Below, in pieces: positions 1 through 9,008 of a DNA stretch of 64,000 bases. The DNA comes from Myxococcus xanthus (GTDB lineage Bacteria > Myxococcota > Myxococcia > Myxococcales > Myxococcaceae), in contig NZ_FNOH01000006.1 in NCBI RefSeq assembly GCF_900106535.1, positions 310,001 through 374,000 of the forward strand, written 5' to 3'. The position numbers were made by a program, and so were the translations under genes. The notes beneath the pieces were generated by a model, which saw nothing but the letters and a program-made list of their open reading frames with translations, made no database searches and was not told the DNA's origin. Positions within the stretch are counted from its first letter, which is position 1. Each line of letters begins with the position of its first letter.

Positions 1-930
1 GATGGCCGCGTGCTGGTGCATGCCGCGCCTGGCCAGCAGCGGCTTCACGATGTTGTCCACCAGCCCCACCACCACCGTGCCCCAGATGGCGAGGAACAGC
101 GCCGCCCACGGGTGGCCGCTGAAGAACATCAGCGCCGCGGCGACCAGCACCACGATGGCGGCGCCCACGGCGGGGATGAGCGCCATGAAGAACGCCACGC
201 CCGCGAAGAAGAGCGCCGCGGGGACGCGGGCGATGAGGAAACCGACGAGCGCCGCCGCCGCCTGCACGCCCGCGGTGGCCACCGACGAGACGAGCACCGC
301 CACGGAGACGCTGCGGAACTCCCGCAGGATTTCACGCGTCTGGCCGCGCCGCAGGGGCGAGACGCTCTCCACCCAACTCACCAGCCGCGCGCCCTCCGTC
401 AGCAGGAAGAAGAGGGCGATGAGCATCATCACCGTCTGGAACGCGATGGAGCCCGTCGCGGCCACCGCGCCGGTGACGGCCCGCGCCGCTGTGCCGCCCT
501 GGGTGCTCACCTGCTGCTGGAGCGTCTCGTCGAGCTGGGCCTGCTCCAGGGGGATGCGCTCCAGCAGCCTCTCTACCGGGCCTCGCACGGGGCTGGGAAT
601 CTTGCCAATCAGTCCTTCCACCCCTTCCCGCTGCACCGTGTCAGAGACGAACTTCACGCCGTCCGACACCTCGGTGACGATGAAGGCCGTGAGACCACCC
701 AGGGGGAGGAGCAGGGCCAGGATGACTCCCGAGACGATGACCCCCGCCGCCAGGTTGTTGTGTCCGCGGAGCTTCCGGCTCAGCCGCGAGTAGAGGCCGT
801 AGAAGGTTCCCGCGAGCACCGCCGCCAGGAAGAAGGCCTTGGCGAACGGGCGGACAACCAGGGCGAGCAGGATGATGGAAAGGATGATGAGGCCAGTGAA
901 CACCCGCCGGGCGGTCTGCTCGGTTGCCAT
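1..930 (-). CDS. AI-2E family transporter (PerM/YdiK type), 3' end cut by the window
   Basis: The minus-strand frame is open from an ATG at 930 to the window edge (310 codons, no stop). It reads as a polytopic membrane protein: an N-terminal hydrophobic pair, a hydrophilic segment rich in VSDTVQ and LLERIPLEQAQL-type sequence, then several long hydrophobic helices. The stretch close to the edge, VVVGLVDNIVKPLLARRGM, is the conserved signature of the AI-2E_transport family (PF01594). Members are inner-membrane exporters or antiporters of varied substrate; the autoinducer-2 role applies to only a few, so no substrate is assigned. It is divergent from the DoxX-like gene at 1052, with about 120 bp between them that must hold both promoters. 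Confidence 0.85.
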   Translation of the reverse strand, partial: MATEQTARRVFTGLIILSIILLALVVRPFAKAFFLAAVLAGTFYGLYSRLSRKLRGHNNLAAGVIVSGVILALLLPLGGLTAFIVTEVSDGVKFVSDTVQREGVEGLIGKIPSPVRGPVERLLERIPLEQAQLDETLQQQVSTQGGTAARAVTGAVAATGSIAFQTVMMLIALFFLLTEGARLVSWVESVSPLRRGQTREILREFRSVSVAVLVSSVATAGVQAAAALVGFLIARVPAALFFAGVAFFMALIPAVGAAIVVLVAAALMFFSGHPWAALFLAIWGTVVVGLVDNIVKPLLARRGMHQHAAI

Positions 931-1051
931 ACCCGTCAAGGTAGGGCGGCCATCACAGAAGGGTAGGGACGGGAGGCGCTTTTGCCTGCCCGCCTGCTGT
1001 CCTGCCAAGAAGGCTTGGGCCCGGCCCCAGGGCGGCTAGAGTGGCCGCGCC

Positions 1052-1468
1052 ATGCCGCCCTTCGAATCCACCCAATTCACTGTCTGGCTGCTCCAGGCGC
1101 TCTGCGCCGTCTTCCTGGCCATCCTCTTCCTCCAGTCTGGCCTCGACAAGGTCATCGACTGGAAGGGCAACCTGGGCTGGCTCACGGGCCACTTTTCCAA
1201 GAGCCCCCTGCGCGGCGTGGTGCCGCTGATGCTGGCCACCGTCACCGTGCTGGAGCTGGCGGCGGGCGCGCTCAGCGCCGCGGGGCTGGTGTCGCTGGTG
1301 GCCACGGGCAGCGCGACGCTGGCCTTCTGGGGCGCGCTGCTCTCCGCGGTGTCGCTGGTGGCGCTCTTCTTCGGCCAGCGGCTGGCGAAGGACTACGCCG
1401 GCGCGGGCGGACTGGTGCACTACTTCCTGCTGACGCTGGTGGCGGTGTACGTCACCCGCCTGGGCTGA
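1052..1468 (+). CDS. DoxX-like small membrane protein
   Basis: 138 residues with four hydrophobic segments (about 8-28, 52-75, 80-105 and 115-135). The SGLDKVIDWKGN stretch after the first helix matches the conserved F-x-x-G-x-x-K region of DoxX/DoxD-like proteins. These are small four-helix inner-membrane proteins, sometimes linked to quinone or thiosulfate redox or oxidative stress, but generally of unknown biochemical role. The gene converges on the ThrE-type exporter with one base between the stop codons. There is no operon partner. The family call is reasonable, the function unknown. Confidence 0.65.
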   Translation: MPPFESTQFTVWLLQALCAVFLAILFLQSGLDKVIDWKGNLGWLTGHFSKSPLRGVVPLMLATVTVLELAAGALSAAGLVSLVATGSATLAFWGALLSAVSLVALFFGQRLAKDYAGAGGLVHYFLLTLVAVYVTRLG

Positions 1469-1469
1469 G

Positions 1470-2729
1470 TCAGAGCACCTTGCGCGTGGGGACCAGGGCG
1501 TTGGCGGACAGCAGTCCGGCCACCAACGCCACGGCCACCATCAGCATGGAGAAGGCCGTGTCCACGCCGGCCACCACGTCCCGCTCCAGCAGGGATGACA
1601 GGCTGCGGAAGCCCACACTGCCGGGCACCAGGAGCATGAGCCCGGGCACCAGCGTGGTGATGGAGGGCTTGTTGCGCAGCCGGGCCAGCGCGTTGCTGCC
1701 CATGGCCAGCAGCAGCGCGCCCACGAAGGCGCCCAACTGAGCCCCCAGCAGCAGCGAGCCCAGACGGGCCCCCGCGAAGGCGAAGGTGCAGGCTCCGGCA
1801 ATCCAGCCCCAATCCCTGGGGCGCGCGCGGAAGAGCACGCACACCGCGAAGATGGCCACCAGCAGCATGGGCAACTGAGTCCAGTCCGGCAGCGCGGGCG
1901 GCAGCGGCGCCACGGGCGGCTCGGGCAGCACCACCGACAGCCGGCTGCCCAGGGCCACGCCGAAGCCCAACTGGAGGAAGACGAGCGCCGCCGCCGTGAG
2001 CCGTGAGGTGCCGGAGATGAGGTTGCGGGTGGCCAGCTCGTTGATGGCCACCGTCAGGGACAGGCCGGGGAGCAGGACGATGAGGCCCGCCAGCGTGGCC
2101 ACCTGCGCGGACAGCGGCCCCATCAGGCTCGCGGCCAGCGCGGCGACGGCGGAGGACAGGATGGCGGCCACCGGCTCCAACACCCGGGCCGTGGAGGGCT
2201 GCTTCCGGGTGAGCACGTTCAGGGTGCCGATTAGCAGGCTGCTGAACGCGGCCACCGCCATCTCCTTGAGGCCTCCGCCGAACAACCGCCCCGCGGCGCC
2301 GCCCGCGAGCGTCCAGCACAGGAGCTGGAGCGCGGGGCCGAAGCGCTCGGGCTGCGCGAGGATGGCGTCCACGCGCTGGGCCCCTTCCGTCGGGGGCACC
2401 TGACCGTGGATGACGTCGTCCGCCAACGTGTCCAGCAGCGTCAGCCGCTCCAGGTCCATGTCCCCCGGTTCCACGCGGATGAGCGAGGTGCGCAGCGCCT
2501 CCGGCGGCCCGAAGGACGAGAAGATGGACGTGGGGGTGGAGAAGAAGCGCCCCTCCAGTCCGAAGCGCTCCGACACCCGCTGCATCAGCAGCTCCAGGCG
2601 ATGCGCGGGCGTGCCGTAGCGGTGCAGCGCCTCGCCCAGCCGGATGGTGAAGGCGACGGCGGGGCCCGGCGGCGGGGGATGACTGACGGCGGTGCGGAGT
2701 TCAGGAGGGACGGCCACGGCGGCGCACAT
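1470..2729 (-). CDS. ThrE-type threonine/serine exporter family protein
   Basis: 419 residues from an ATG at 2729; a TTG eight codons upstream (2753) is also possible and neither start has a clear Shine-Dalgarno. The first half, with GEALHRYGTPAHRLE and later FSSFGPPEALRT, matches the cytoplasmic ThrE domain (PF06738). The second half is a set of about ten hydrophobic helices, including LIVLLPGLSLTVAINELATR, the ThrE membrane signature, and a second ThrE_2-like set (PF12821) from about residue 280. Characterised homologues such as Corynebacterium ThrE export threonine and serine by proton-motive force. Both halves are fused in one polypeptide here, as in ThrE itself. The physiological substrate in this organism is not known. 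Confidence 0.85.
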   Translation of the reverse strand: MCAAVAVPPELRTAVSHPPPPGPAVAFTIRLGEALHRYGTPAHRLELLMQRVSERFGLEGRFFSTPTSIFSSFGPPEALRTSLIRVEPGDMDLERLTLLDTLADDVIHGQVPPTEGAQRVDAILAQPERFGPALQLLCWTLAGGAAGRLFGGGLKEMAVAAFSSLLIGTLNVLTRKQPSTARVLEPVAAILSSAVAALAASLMGPLSAQVATLAGLIVLLPGLSLTVAINELATRNLISGTSRLTAAALVFLQLGFGVALGSRLSVVLPEPPVAPLPPALPDWTQLPMLLVAIFAVCVLFRARPRDWGWIAGACTFAFAGARLGSLLLGAQLGAFVGALLLAMGSNALARLRNKPSITTLVPGLMLLVPGSVGFRSLSSLLERDVVAGVDTAFSMLMVAVALVAGLLSANALVPTRKVL

Positions 2730-2866
2730 GGCAGAGGCTTCAGGCTGAGTCAAACGGCAGTGGGCACACCCCTGGTTCCAGGGGCGCAGCCCACCTGCCT
2801 GGGCCCGGCGCCTCGCACCTTCAACGTCGCGGGTTCAGGTCCGCCTCCTCCTGGGAGTTCCGCCCA

Positions 2867-3088
2867 TCAGCGCGTTTTTCCTGAATCCTCCAAGCGGGTC
2901 GTTTCGATGTGGCTCGCGGTGACGCTGGAGGTGTCGGACGCTTCCTGATTCGAGCGCCCTGTGCCGCCAGGCGCTTGCTGTCCCTCCTCCCGCAGCTCGG
3001 CGCGGACCCGTCGGCGTGCCTGCTCGGTGAACTCGGAGAAGAGCGCTCCGAAGCCGTCTGCGTCCCGGTGGGGAATCGTGGGTTCCAT
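2867..3088 (-). CDS. small charged hypothetical protein
   Basis: 73 residues starting MEPTIPHRDADGFGALF. The ATG at 3088 lies 14 bases after the stop of the upstream gene (3103-3540), and a GAGGGAAG run sits upstream of it, so the two are probably co-transcribed. The protein is highly charged (EQARRRVRAELREEGQQ), has no membrane segment, and ends in a Ser/Thr-rich disordered-looking tail. I do not recognise a family. Its pairing with a DUF883/ElaB-like protein suggests a membrane-associated stress role, but that is inference only. Confidence 0.55.
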   Translation of the reverse strand: MEPTIPHRDADGFGALFSEFTEQARRRVRAELREEGQQAPGGTGRSNQEASDTSSVTASHIETTRLEDSGKTR

Positions 3089-3102
3089 TCTGGGCGCTTC
3101 CC

Positions 3103-3540
3103 TCAAGACTTGATGAGCCGGCCGAGGACGAAGCCCGCGGCCACGCACCCCGCGATGAAGAGTCCGGGCCGCTCGCGGACCTGTGTCTGGGCATCCGCGA
3201 GCAGCTCTTCGGTGGTTTCGTTCTCCAGCCGGTCGGACGTGCGGCGAAGCAGTCCCGCCGCGCTGCCAAGCAGCGGCCGCGCCACTTTCGCCTCCTCCCT
3301 GCCCGAGATGCTCTCCAGCGTGGAAACGAGTCCCCGCATTCCCTTGGCCACGTCACCCCGGCGGCTCTCCACCTGTTGGTAGACGCGCTTCTTCGCGGCG
3401 CTGCCCAATTGCTTCGCCTGCTCCTTGCCGGCCTGCGCGATTCCGGAGGTGCCGGGCTCGCCACGGGCGATGCGAGAGCCCTCTTTCGAGCGCTGCCCGT
3501 ACCCGCTGCCTTGGATGCTGCCGTCAATGACGCTTCCCAT
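3103..3540 (-). CDS. ElaB/YqjD (DUF883)-like C-tail-anchored protein
   Basis: 145 residues with an excellent ribosome-binding site (AAGGAG, 5 bases before ATG). The N-terminal third is Gly/Ser/Gln-rich and probably disordered. The middle (about 45-115) is a long amphipathic, charged helical region (KKRVYQQVESRRGDVAKGM). The C-terminus RPGLFIAGCVAAGFVLGRLI is a single hydrophobic helix followed by a short basic end, the arrangement of DUF883/ElaB/YqjD proteins, which tether to the inner membrane and are stationary-phase or stress induced in E. coli. Identity with those proteins cannot be judged by eye, so this is an architecture-based call. It is probably first gene of a two-gene operon with the 73-residue protein. 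Confidence 0.6.
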   Translation of the reverse strand: MGSVIDGSIQGSGYGQRSKEGSRIARGEPGTSGIAQAGKEQAKQLGSAAKKRVYQQVESRRGDVAKGMRGLVSTLESISGREEAKVARPLLGSAAGLLRRTSDRLENETTEELLADAQTQVRERPGLFIAGCVAAGFVLGRLIKS

Positions 3541-3727
3541 GCTGACTCCTTCAGGTTCCGAGGGGGGGAAACTGTCGCGAGGGCTTCACAGGTCATCGTC
3601 CCCGCGTGCCTTCGCCTCAGAAGGTAGACATGCTGCATGGCTGGCCTGGACGGAGCCTGGTACGCAGGCAGGGTGGGCGGTGGAGGGCGCGGGCGAAGGT
3701 GGGTGGAATGAGAGAGGACGTGGGTGG

Positions 3728-4528
3728 ATGGCGCGGAAGCAGCGGACCCCGAGGTGGCTGGAAGCGGCACGCCGGAGGGGGCCGGAGGACGTGCAACCCT
3801 CCGGAAGGTCGGACTGGTTGGCGAGGGCCCTGGGGAAGGCCGGAGTGATGCCTCGCGCCCAGGCGGAAGCGGCCATCCGTGAGGGACGGGTGACGCTCGA
3901 TGGGCGGGTGGAGCACGAGCCCTTCGCGCCGGTGCGTCCGGAGATGGAAGTGCGGGTGGACGGGCTGGTGCGGAACCTGGAGGCGCCCGTGTTGACGCTG
4001 ATGTTCCACAAGCCAGCGGGGCTGGTGGTGCACGGCTCGGACGCGGAGGGCGTGGGCACCGTGTTCGAGTGTCTGCGTGAGCGGCTCACCCAACCGCTGC
4101 GCGACTATGAGTGGCTCGCGGTGGGCCGTCTGGACCGGGACACCACGGGGTTGCTGCTCTTCACCAACGACGAACGTCTGGTCCAACACGGGACGTCGCC
4201 CGAGCGGCACCTGCCCAAGCGCTACGTGGCGGGCGTGGTGGGGCCGCCACCGGAGGATGCGCTCCGCCGGCTGCGTGAGGGCCTGGTGCTGGAGGACGGC
4301 CCGACGCGGCCCGCGGGTGCCCGGCTGCGCGCGCCGGACGTGGTGGAGCTCACCCTGACGGAAGGGCGCAACCACCAGGTGAAGCGGATGCTGGCGGCGG
4401 TGGGACATCCGGTGCGGACCCTGCACCGCGAGGCCGTGGGCGGCGTGACGCTGGACGTGCCCGAGGGCGCGTGGCGGTTGCTGACGGACGAGGAAGTGTC
4501 CCAGGGGTTGTCCTTCTCCGTCTCCTGA
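3728..4528 (+). CDS. RsuA/RluB-family pseudouridine synthase
   Basis: 266 residues from an ATG at 3728, with AGAGAGGA about nine bases upstream. The open frame continues further 5', but that part is low-complexity and does not resemble the family. Residues about 25-85 form an S4 RNA-binding domain (LARALGKAGVMPRAQAEAAI). The catalytic domain carries GRLDRDTTGLLLFTND, where the first Asp is the nucleophile of the RsuA/RluB/RluE/RluF group, and LTEGRNHQVKRMLAAVGHPV, the KxHQVR-type motif. These enzymes isomerise a single uridine in rRNA. Whether the target is 16S U516 (RsuA) or a 23S site (RluB/E/F) cannot be decided from motifs. Confidence 0.9.
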   Translation: MARKQRTPRWLEAARRRGPEDVQPSGRSDWLARALGKAGVMPRAQAEAAIREGRVTLDGRVEHEPFAPVRPEMEVRVDGLVRNLEAPVLTLMFHKPAGLVVHGSDAEGVGTVFECLRERLTQPLRDYEWLAVGRLDRDTTGLLLFTNDERLVQHGTSPERHLPKRYVAGVVGPPPEDALRRLREGLVLEDGPTRPAGARLRAPDVVELTLTEGRNHQVKRMLAAVGHPVRTLHREAVGGVTLDVPEGAWRLLTDEEVSQGLSFSVS

Positions 4529-4560
4529 GGCCGCACCCGCCGCGTGTAGACTCCGGGGCC

Positions 4561-6108
4561 ATGGACGATTCCGTGGCCCGTGCGCGTGGCGGCTTCCCCG
4601 CACGGGCCTTCTGGCTCGGTGTCTTCGGCGTCACGGCGGCCTTCAGCCTCTTCTGCCTGGGCGTCGAGTACACGCCGGACTCGCTGCACTACCTCTCCGT
4701 GGCGCGTGGGCTGCTGTCGGGCTCGGGGCTGTCGGGCACGCTGCTCGCGGTGGACACGGCCATGCCCCGGCCGTTGGACTTGTGGCCGCCCCTGTTTCCC
4801 ATGGCCTGGGCCGCCCTGTTGTGGCTGGGGCCGGATGCGGCGGTCATCACCCTTCACCTGCTGTGCTTCGCCGTGCTCGCCGCGGCGCTCTTCTCCATGG
4901 CTCCCGAGGGACAGGGCGCGCGCTACATCTGGACGTGCGCGGTGCTCATCGTCCTCTACCGTCCCTTCGGGCACGTGGCGGCGGCGGCGTGGTCCGAGCC
5001 CTTGTGCGTCGCATTGCTCGCGCTCGCCCTGGCGCGGGAGGTCCGGGGCGCGGACAGTGTCGGCCGTTCCTTCCTGGTGGGGGCGCTGCTGGGCCTGGCG
5101 GTGCTGACTCGCTACGCGGCGCTGTTCGTCCTGCCCGGGCTCCTGTTGTGGCGCTTCGTCCGGGCGCGTGAGGCGGGGGTACCGCGGCGGCATGTCGTGC
5201 ATGCACTGGCGCTGGGTGCGGGGCTCGGACTCGTGGTGGCGCCGTGGTTCGTCCGGAACGGTGTGTTGTTCGGCCGCGCCATGGGGCCGCCGAGGGCACC
5301 ACGTGGCGCGGGGCTCTTGTCCTCGCTGCTCAGTGGGGTGGAGACCCTGTTGGGGGAGGCGTCCTTCGGCGCGTTCGGTGTGCTCTGCGTGGCGGCCACG
5401 GTGTGGCTGCTGATGCCCGCGCTGCGCGGTGTTCGGGGGGAGCGCCCGCCGGATGCATCGCTGGAGCGGCTGCGGCCCGCGGCGCTGATGGCCGTGTCGT
5501 ATGTCGTGGGCCTGTTCTGGACGGCCACCCGCACGCAGATGGACACGCTGGATGGCCGGCTGCTGGCGCCGCTGGGCGTGGGGCTGGTGCCGGTGACGGC
5601 GGCGGTGTTGGTGTCGCTCGTGGAGCGTTCCCGGTTGATGTCACCTCCGGTGCTCATCATCACTGGCGTGGTGGTGGTGGCGGGACACCTCTGGGCGCCG
5701 CTGCACGCGCGCGTCCGTCAGCCCCGGCTAGGGCTGCAACACCTTCGCGAGCGCGTTGCCCCGCTGCCGGCGTGGGTAGAGGCCCACGTCACCGAGCGGG
5801 ACCTGCTCCTGGGGCCGCAGCTCTGGTGGGGCCATCCCTTCTCACGTGCCCCCGTGGTAGCGGATGGCTACCCCGAGCGAGGTTTCCTGACGCGGCAGAC
5901 ATTGGGGGCCTACCTGCTGCGGCACGGCGCCGCCTACGAGCGTTTCTTCTGGTTCGATACCAGGCCTCCGCCTGTCGACGCGGCTGCCTTCGAGGCCGTC
6001 GAGGTCGCCCGGTTGGAGACGAACGCCTACTGGTCCACCGTCTGGGAAATCCGTCCCGTGGGCCGCGCGACTCCCGTGGACGGACGCGAGGCGATACCCG
6101 CGCCGTAG
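4561..6108 (+). CDS. GT39-like polytopic membrane glycosyltransferase
   Basis: 515 residues from an ATG at 4561, 32 bases after the pseudouridine synthase stop. About ten to twelve hydrophobic helices follow a short cytoplasmic N-terminus. The first periplasmic loop has YTPDSLHYLSVARGLL; this acidic-residue-plus-Tyr loop is where the catalytic Asp sits in PMT/ArnT-like GT-C enzymes (GT39/GT83). Such enzymes move a sugar from a polyprenyl-phosphate donor to lipid, protein or glycan on the outer face of the inner membrane. The soluble C-terminal 100 residues (WVEAHVTERDLLLG onward) would be periplasmic. The substrate is unknown. It converges on pabC with 18 bp between stops. Confidence 0.65.
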   Translation: MDDSVARARGGFPARAFWLGVFGVTAAFSLFCLGVEYTPDSLHYLSVARGLLSGSGLSGTLLAVDTAMPRPLDLWPPLFPMAWAALLWLGPDAAVITLHLLCFAVLAAALFSMAPEGQGARYIWTCAVLIVLYRPFGHVAAAAWSEPLCVALLALALAREVRGADSVGRSFLVGALLGLAVLTRYAALFVLPGLLLWRFVRAREAGVPRRHVVHALALGAGLGLVVAPWFVRNGVLFGRAMGPPRAPRGAGLLSSLLSGVETLLGEASFGAFGVLCVAATVWLLMPALRGVRGERPPDASLERLRPAALMAVSYVVGLFWTATRTQMDTLDGRLLAPLGVGLVPVTAAVLVSLVERSRLMSPPVLIITGVVVVAGHLWAPLHARVRQPRLGLQHLRERVAPLPAWVEAHVTERDLLLGPQLWWGHPFSRAPVVADGYPERGFLTRQTLGAYLLRHGAAYERFFWFDTRPPPVDAAAFEAVEVARLETNAYWSTVWEIRPVGRATPVDGREAIPAP

Positions 6109-6126
6109 GCATCCGCCGCGTGGGCC

Positions 6127-6951
6127 TCAGCGCTCGCGCGCCGCGACGGCCTCGACGAGGCTCCGGATGCCCTGTGCCAGCGCCAGGCTGGTGGGGAGCG
6201 GCCGGCCGAGGAGGCTCGGTACACCGGTGGCCACCTGGGCGGAGTTGGTGAAGACGCAGGCGCTCACCTGCGCGAGCTGGGCGAACGAGACAGGCCGCTC
6301 CACGATGGGCAGCGTCCCCACATGTCCGGCCTCCAGAAGCACTTCGCGGATGATGCCGGGGAGACACGGCGCGGACAGAGGCGGCGTGACGAGTACCCCA
6401 CCGCACTGGAAGAAGACGTTGGCCGTGGGCAGCTCGCAGACCTCGCCGGCCTCATTGCCGAGCAGGGGCAGGCGCTCCATCACACTGAACTGCCGGAAGT
6501 AGGCGAGGCCCTTGTGATTCAGCGTGGGCTCGCCGCGGCGGTATGCCCCCGGCTCCTGACTGTCCAGGGCCCGTCCCTCGCGGTGCATCCGCTCCAGGTC
6601 TGGGGCGTGCTCGCGGAAGGTGAGCAGCACCCGGCCATCACTTGCCGACAACTTGCCCACACCTCGAAACGCGGGGCCCATCGCGGCGTCGGCTCGCAGG
6701 CAGCGCTCAATCGCTTCGCGCACCGCGGCTTTCGCGAGGTGCTCCGACGGTGGCGTGCGGACGGCGCCGGGGAAGGCGGCCAGGCTCGCGCGCAGCCGCG
6801 CCAGGTGCCGGGCGAGGAACCAGGGCTCGCCGGCCTCGATGCGGAAGGTGGTGAAGAAGCCCGCGCCGAAGAAGAAGCCCTGCGCGAAGTCCCGCAGGTG
6901 CAGTTCTTCCCAGCGCCGTACCTCACCGTCCACCGCGACCGTGGAGAACAT
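6127..6951 (-). CDS. pabC: Class IV aminotransferase, probable aminodeoxychorismate lyase
   Basis: 274 residues from an ATG at 6951. It is a fold-type IV PLP enzyme: FFFGAGFFTTFRI near the N-terminus is the family opening, LNHKGLAYFRQ carries the catalytic Lys, and GEVCELPTANVFFQCGG is the conserved E-x-x-x-x-N region that binds PLP. PabC converts 4-amino-4-deoxychorismate to p-aminobenzoate and pyruvate in folate synthesis. A branched-chain or D-amino-acid transaminase has the same fold, but the gene lies 17 bp downstream of the glutamine amidotransferase and is last in a pabB-pabA-pabC-like operon, which favours PabC. It acts in the cytoplasm. Confidence 0.82.
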   Translation of the reverse strand: MFSTVAVDGEVRRWEELHLRDFAQGFFFGAGFFTTFRIEAGEPWFLARHLARLRASLAAFPGAVRTPPSEHLAKAAVREAIERCLRADAAMGPAFRGVGKLSASDGRVLLTFREHAPDLERMHREGRALDSQEPGAYRRGEPTLNHKGLAYFRQFSVMERLPLLGNEAGEVCELPTANVFFQCGGVLVTPPLSAPCLPGIIREVLLEAGHVGTLPIVERPVSFAQLAQVSACVFTNSAQVATGVPSLLGRPLPTSLALAQGIRSLVEAVAARER

Positions 6952-6968
6952 GGCGGCCTCCTGTGCGC

Positions 6969-7538
6969 TCAGTGCGCCGGCTCCAGGAAGTTGGCGAGCA
7001 GTTGGGGCCCCTGGGGCGTGAGGAACGATTCGGGGTGGAACTGGACGCCTTCCAGGCGCGGCAGCTCGCGGTGCTTGAGGCCCATGATGAGCCCATCCTG
7101 CCACGCCGTCACCTCCAGGCACGCCGGCAGGCTCTCCGCGTCCACGACCAGGGAGTGATAACGGGCCGCGGTGAAGGGGGCGGGCAGTCCTCGGAAGACG
7201 CCCTGGCCCGAGTGCTCGATGGTCGCCGTCTTGCCGTGCACGGGCACCGGTGCGCGCACCACCTTCGCGCCGAACACCTGGCCCAGGCACTGATGCCCCA
7301 AGCACACCCCGAGCACGGGCACCCGCCCGCCCAGGGCCCGGATGACGTCCATGGACACGCCCGCTTCGTGGGGCGTGCAGGGACCGGGCGAGATGAGGAT
7401 GTGGTCGGGCCGGAGCGCTTCGACCTGCGCGACAGTGATGGCGTCATTGCGCACCACCTTCAGCTCGGCGCCCTGGGCACCCAGCGCCTGCACGAGGTTG
7501 AAGGTGAAGGAATCGAAGTTGTCGATGACGAGAATCAT
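6969..7538 (-). CDS. pabA: Glutamine amidotransferase subunit of aminodeoxychorismate/anthranilate synthase
   Basis: 189 residues, full length for PabA/TrpG. It begins [16 protein letters not shown], the family opening. [13 protein letters not shown] is the oxyanion region, [14 protein letters not shown] carries the nucleophilic Cys, and [14 protein letters not shown] provides the His-x-Glu of the class I amidotransferase triad. It hydrolyses glutamine and channels ammonia to the chorismate-binding partner. Its start overlaps the partner's stop by ATGA (7535-7538), implying translational coupling. Motifs do not separate PabA from TrpG, and amphibolic forms serving both pathways exist. The downstream pabC supports the pABA role. 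Confidence 0.88.
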   Translation of the reverse strand: MILVIDNFDSFTFNLVQALGAQGAELKVVRNDAITVAQVEALRPDHILISPGPCTPHEAGVSMDVIRALGGRVPVLGVCLGHQCLGQVFGAKVVRAPVPVHGKTATIEHSGQGVFRGLPAPFTAARYHSLVVDAESLPACLEVTAWQDGLIMGLKHRELPRLEGVQFHPESFLTPQGPQLLANFLEPAH

Positions 7539-8989
7539 CCCGGCCTCCCCACCGATGCCAGGGCCAGGAGCTGCGAGCGCGCCTTGTTGAGCGTCTCCTT
7601 GTATTCCTGTCGGGGCTGCGAGTCGTGGACGATGCCGCCTCCCACCTGCGCGTAGGCCTGGCCGTCCTTCACCACCAGCGTGCGGATGACGATGTTCAAA
7701 TCCAAATCACCCGTGAAGGACAGGTACCCCAGCGAGCCCGTATAGAGCCCGCGCGCATGTGGCTCCAGCTCGGTGATGATTTGCATCGTGCGTATCTTCG
7801 GCACGCCCGTAATCGTCCCGCCTGGGAAGAGCGCGCCCACCACGTCCAGCGGCTCCACGCCCGGCGCGAGCTGGCCGACGACCTCCGATTCAATGTGGAG
7901 GACGTGGGCGTACTCGACGATGTCCATCAGCTTCGTCACCTCGACCGAGCCATAGGTGCACACCCGGCCCAGGTCGTTGCGCTCCAGGTCCACCAGCATG
8001 GCGTGCTCGGCGCGCTCCTTCTCGTTGGTGCGCAGCTCGTGGACGAAGCGCGCTTCCTCTTCGGGCGTGCCCCGTCGGCGCGTTCCGGCGATGGGCCGCG
8101 TGGTGGCTCGGCCGTTCTCCACACGCACCAGCCGCTCCGGTGAGGCGCTGACGACGTGGAAGCCGTCACCTTCGAGATAGCTGGCGAAGTGGACGGGGTT
8201 GATGGCGGACAGCGTCTCGTAGAGCGCGAGCGGCTCACCGGGAAAGTCCACCTCCAGCCGCTGCGAGAGATTGACCTGATACGTGTCACCGGCGCGGATG
8301 TACTCGCGCACGCGCTCGACTGCGTCCAGGTAAGCATCGAGGGTGAAGTTGGAGCGATACGCCGAGGTGGGCCCATCCATCGCGGGTGGCACGCGTGGCG
8401 CCGTGGGCGTCGCGGTGCGGACGTGGACCTCCAACGCGTCCAACCTGCGCTCACAGTCCTCCCAGTCCGAGCCCGTGGCCACCAGGAGCAATTGGCCCTC
8501 GTGGTGGTCCACCGTCAGGAAGGTGTCGATGAATGACAGGTCGATTTCGGGCAGGTGCAGGTCGTCCCGTGGGTGCCGGGGCAGGGACTCGAAACAGTGC
8601 GCGGCCTCGTAGCCGAAGAAGCCCACCGCGCCGCCGCAGAAGAGCGGCATTCCGGGATGACGCACGCCACGCCACCGGCGCAGCAGCGAGCGCAGCACCT
8701 CCTGCGGCGTACCCTGCTGGAGCGCGCCATCAATGAAGCACTGTCCCTCTTTCGCGGTGAAACGCAGGAAGGGCTTCGCGCCGAGGAACGAATAGCGCCC
8801 CTCGGCGCTGACCCGGGTGCTCTCCAGCAGGAACCGGCTTTCCGCTGGGAGGGCTCGCAGGAGGTCCACGGGACGCAGCGCCCCGAGCGGGAGCCGCCGC
8901 ACCACGGGCACCTGGTTGTAGCCCTGGGCCACGAACGTCTCGAAGGACGTCCGGTCCGGGAAGCGCGTGGGGGAGGGCGGGCGGCTCAT
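7535..8989 (-). CDS. pabB: Chorismate-binding subunit: aminodeoxychorismate synthase I or anthranilate synthase I
   Basis: 484 residues. The N-terminal domain contains [20 protein letters not shown], the LLES..S element that forms the tryptophan pocket in TrpE and structural Trp pocket in PabB. The C-terminal domain has [34 protein letters not shown] and the [17 protein letters not shown] end of the chorismate-binding fold (PF00425). The PIAGT motif carries Ala where E. coli PabB has the Lys of PIKGT, which is a TrpE-like feature, so sequence alone points partly to anthranilate synthase. The pabC neighbour points to folate. I name it pabB on context with that reservation. First gene of the operon. 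Confidence 0.75.
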   Translation of the reverse strand: MSRPPSPTRFPDRTSFETFVAQGYNQVPVVRRLPLGALRPVDLLRALPAESRFLLESTRVSAEGRYSFLGAKPFLRFTAKEGQCFIDGALQQGTPQEVLRSLLRRWRGVRHPGMPLFCGGAVGFFGYEAAHCFESLPRHPRDDLHLPEIDLSFIDTFLTVDHHEGQLLLVATGSDWEDCERRLDALEVHVRTATPTAPRVPPAMDGPTSAYRSNFTLDAYLDAVERVREYIRAGDTYQVNLSQRLEVDFPGEPLALYETLSAINPVHFASYLEGDGFHVVSASPERLVRVENGRATTRPIAGTRRRGTPEEEARFVHELRTNEKERAEHAMLVDLERNDLGRVCTYGSVEVTKLMDIVEYAHVLHIESEVVGQLAPGVEPLDVVGALFPGGTITGVPKIRTMQIITELEPHARGLYTGSLGYLSFTGDLDLNIVIRTLVVKDGQAYAQVGGGIVHDSQPRQEYKETLNKARSQLLALASVGRPG

Positions 8990-9008
8990 GTCGAGGCGCT
9001 TGATACCA

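Noticed and set aside
1420..2319. Alternative minus-strand frame overlapping the ThrE-type exporter
   Set aside because: Gly/Arg/Ala-rich with no hydrophobic pattern; the exporter frame has the expected membrane helices and conserved motifs.
3425..3727. N-terminal extension of the pseudouridine synthase frame
   Set aside because: It overlaps the opposite-strand ElaB-like gene promoter, has no S4-like sequence, and a better ATG with a purine-rich site lies at 3728.
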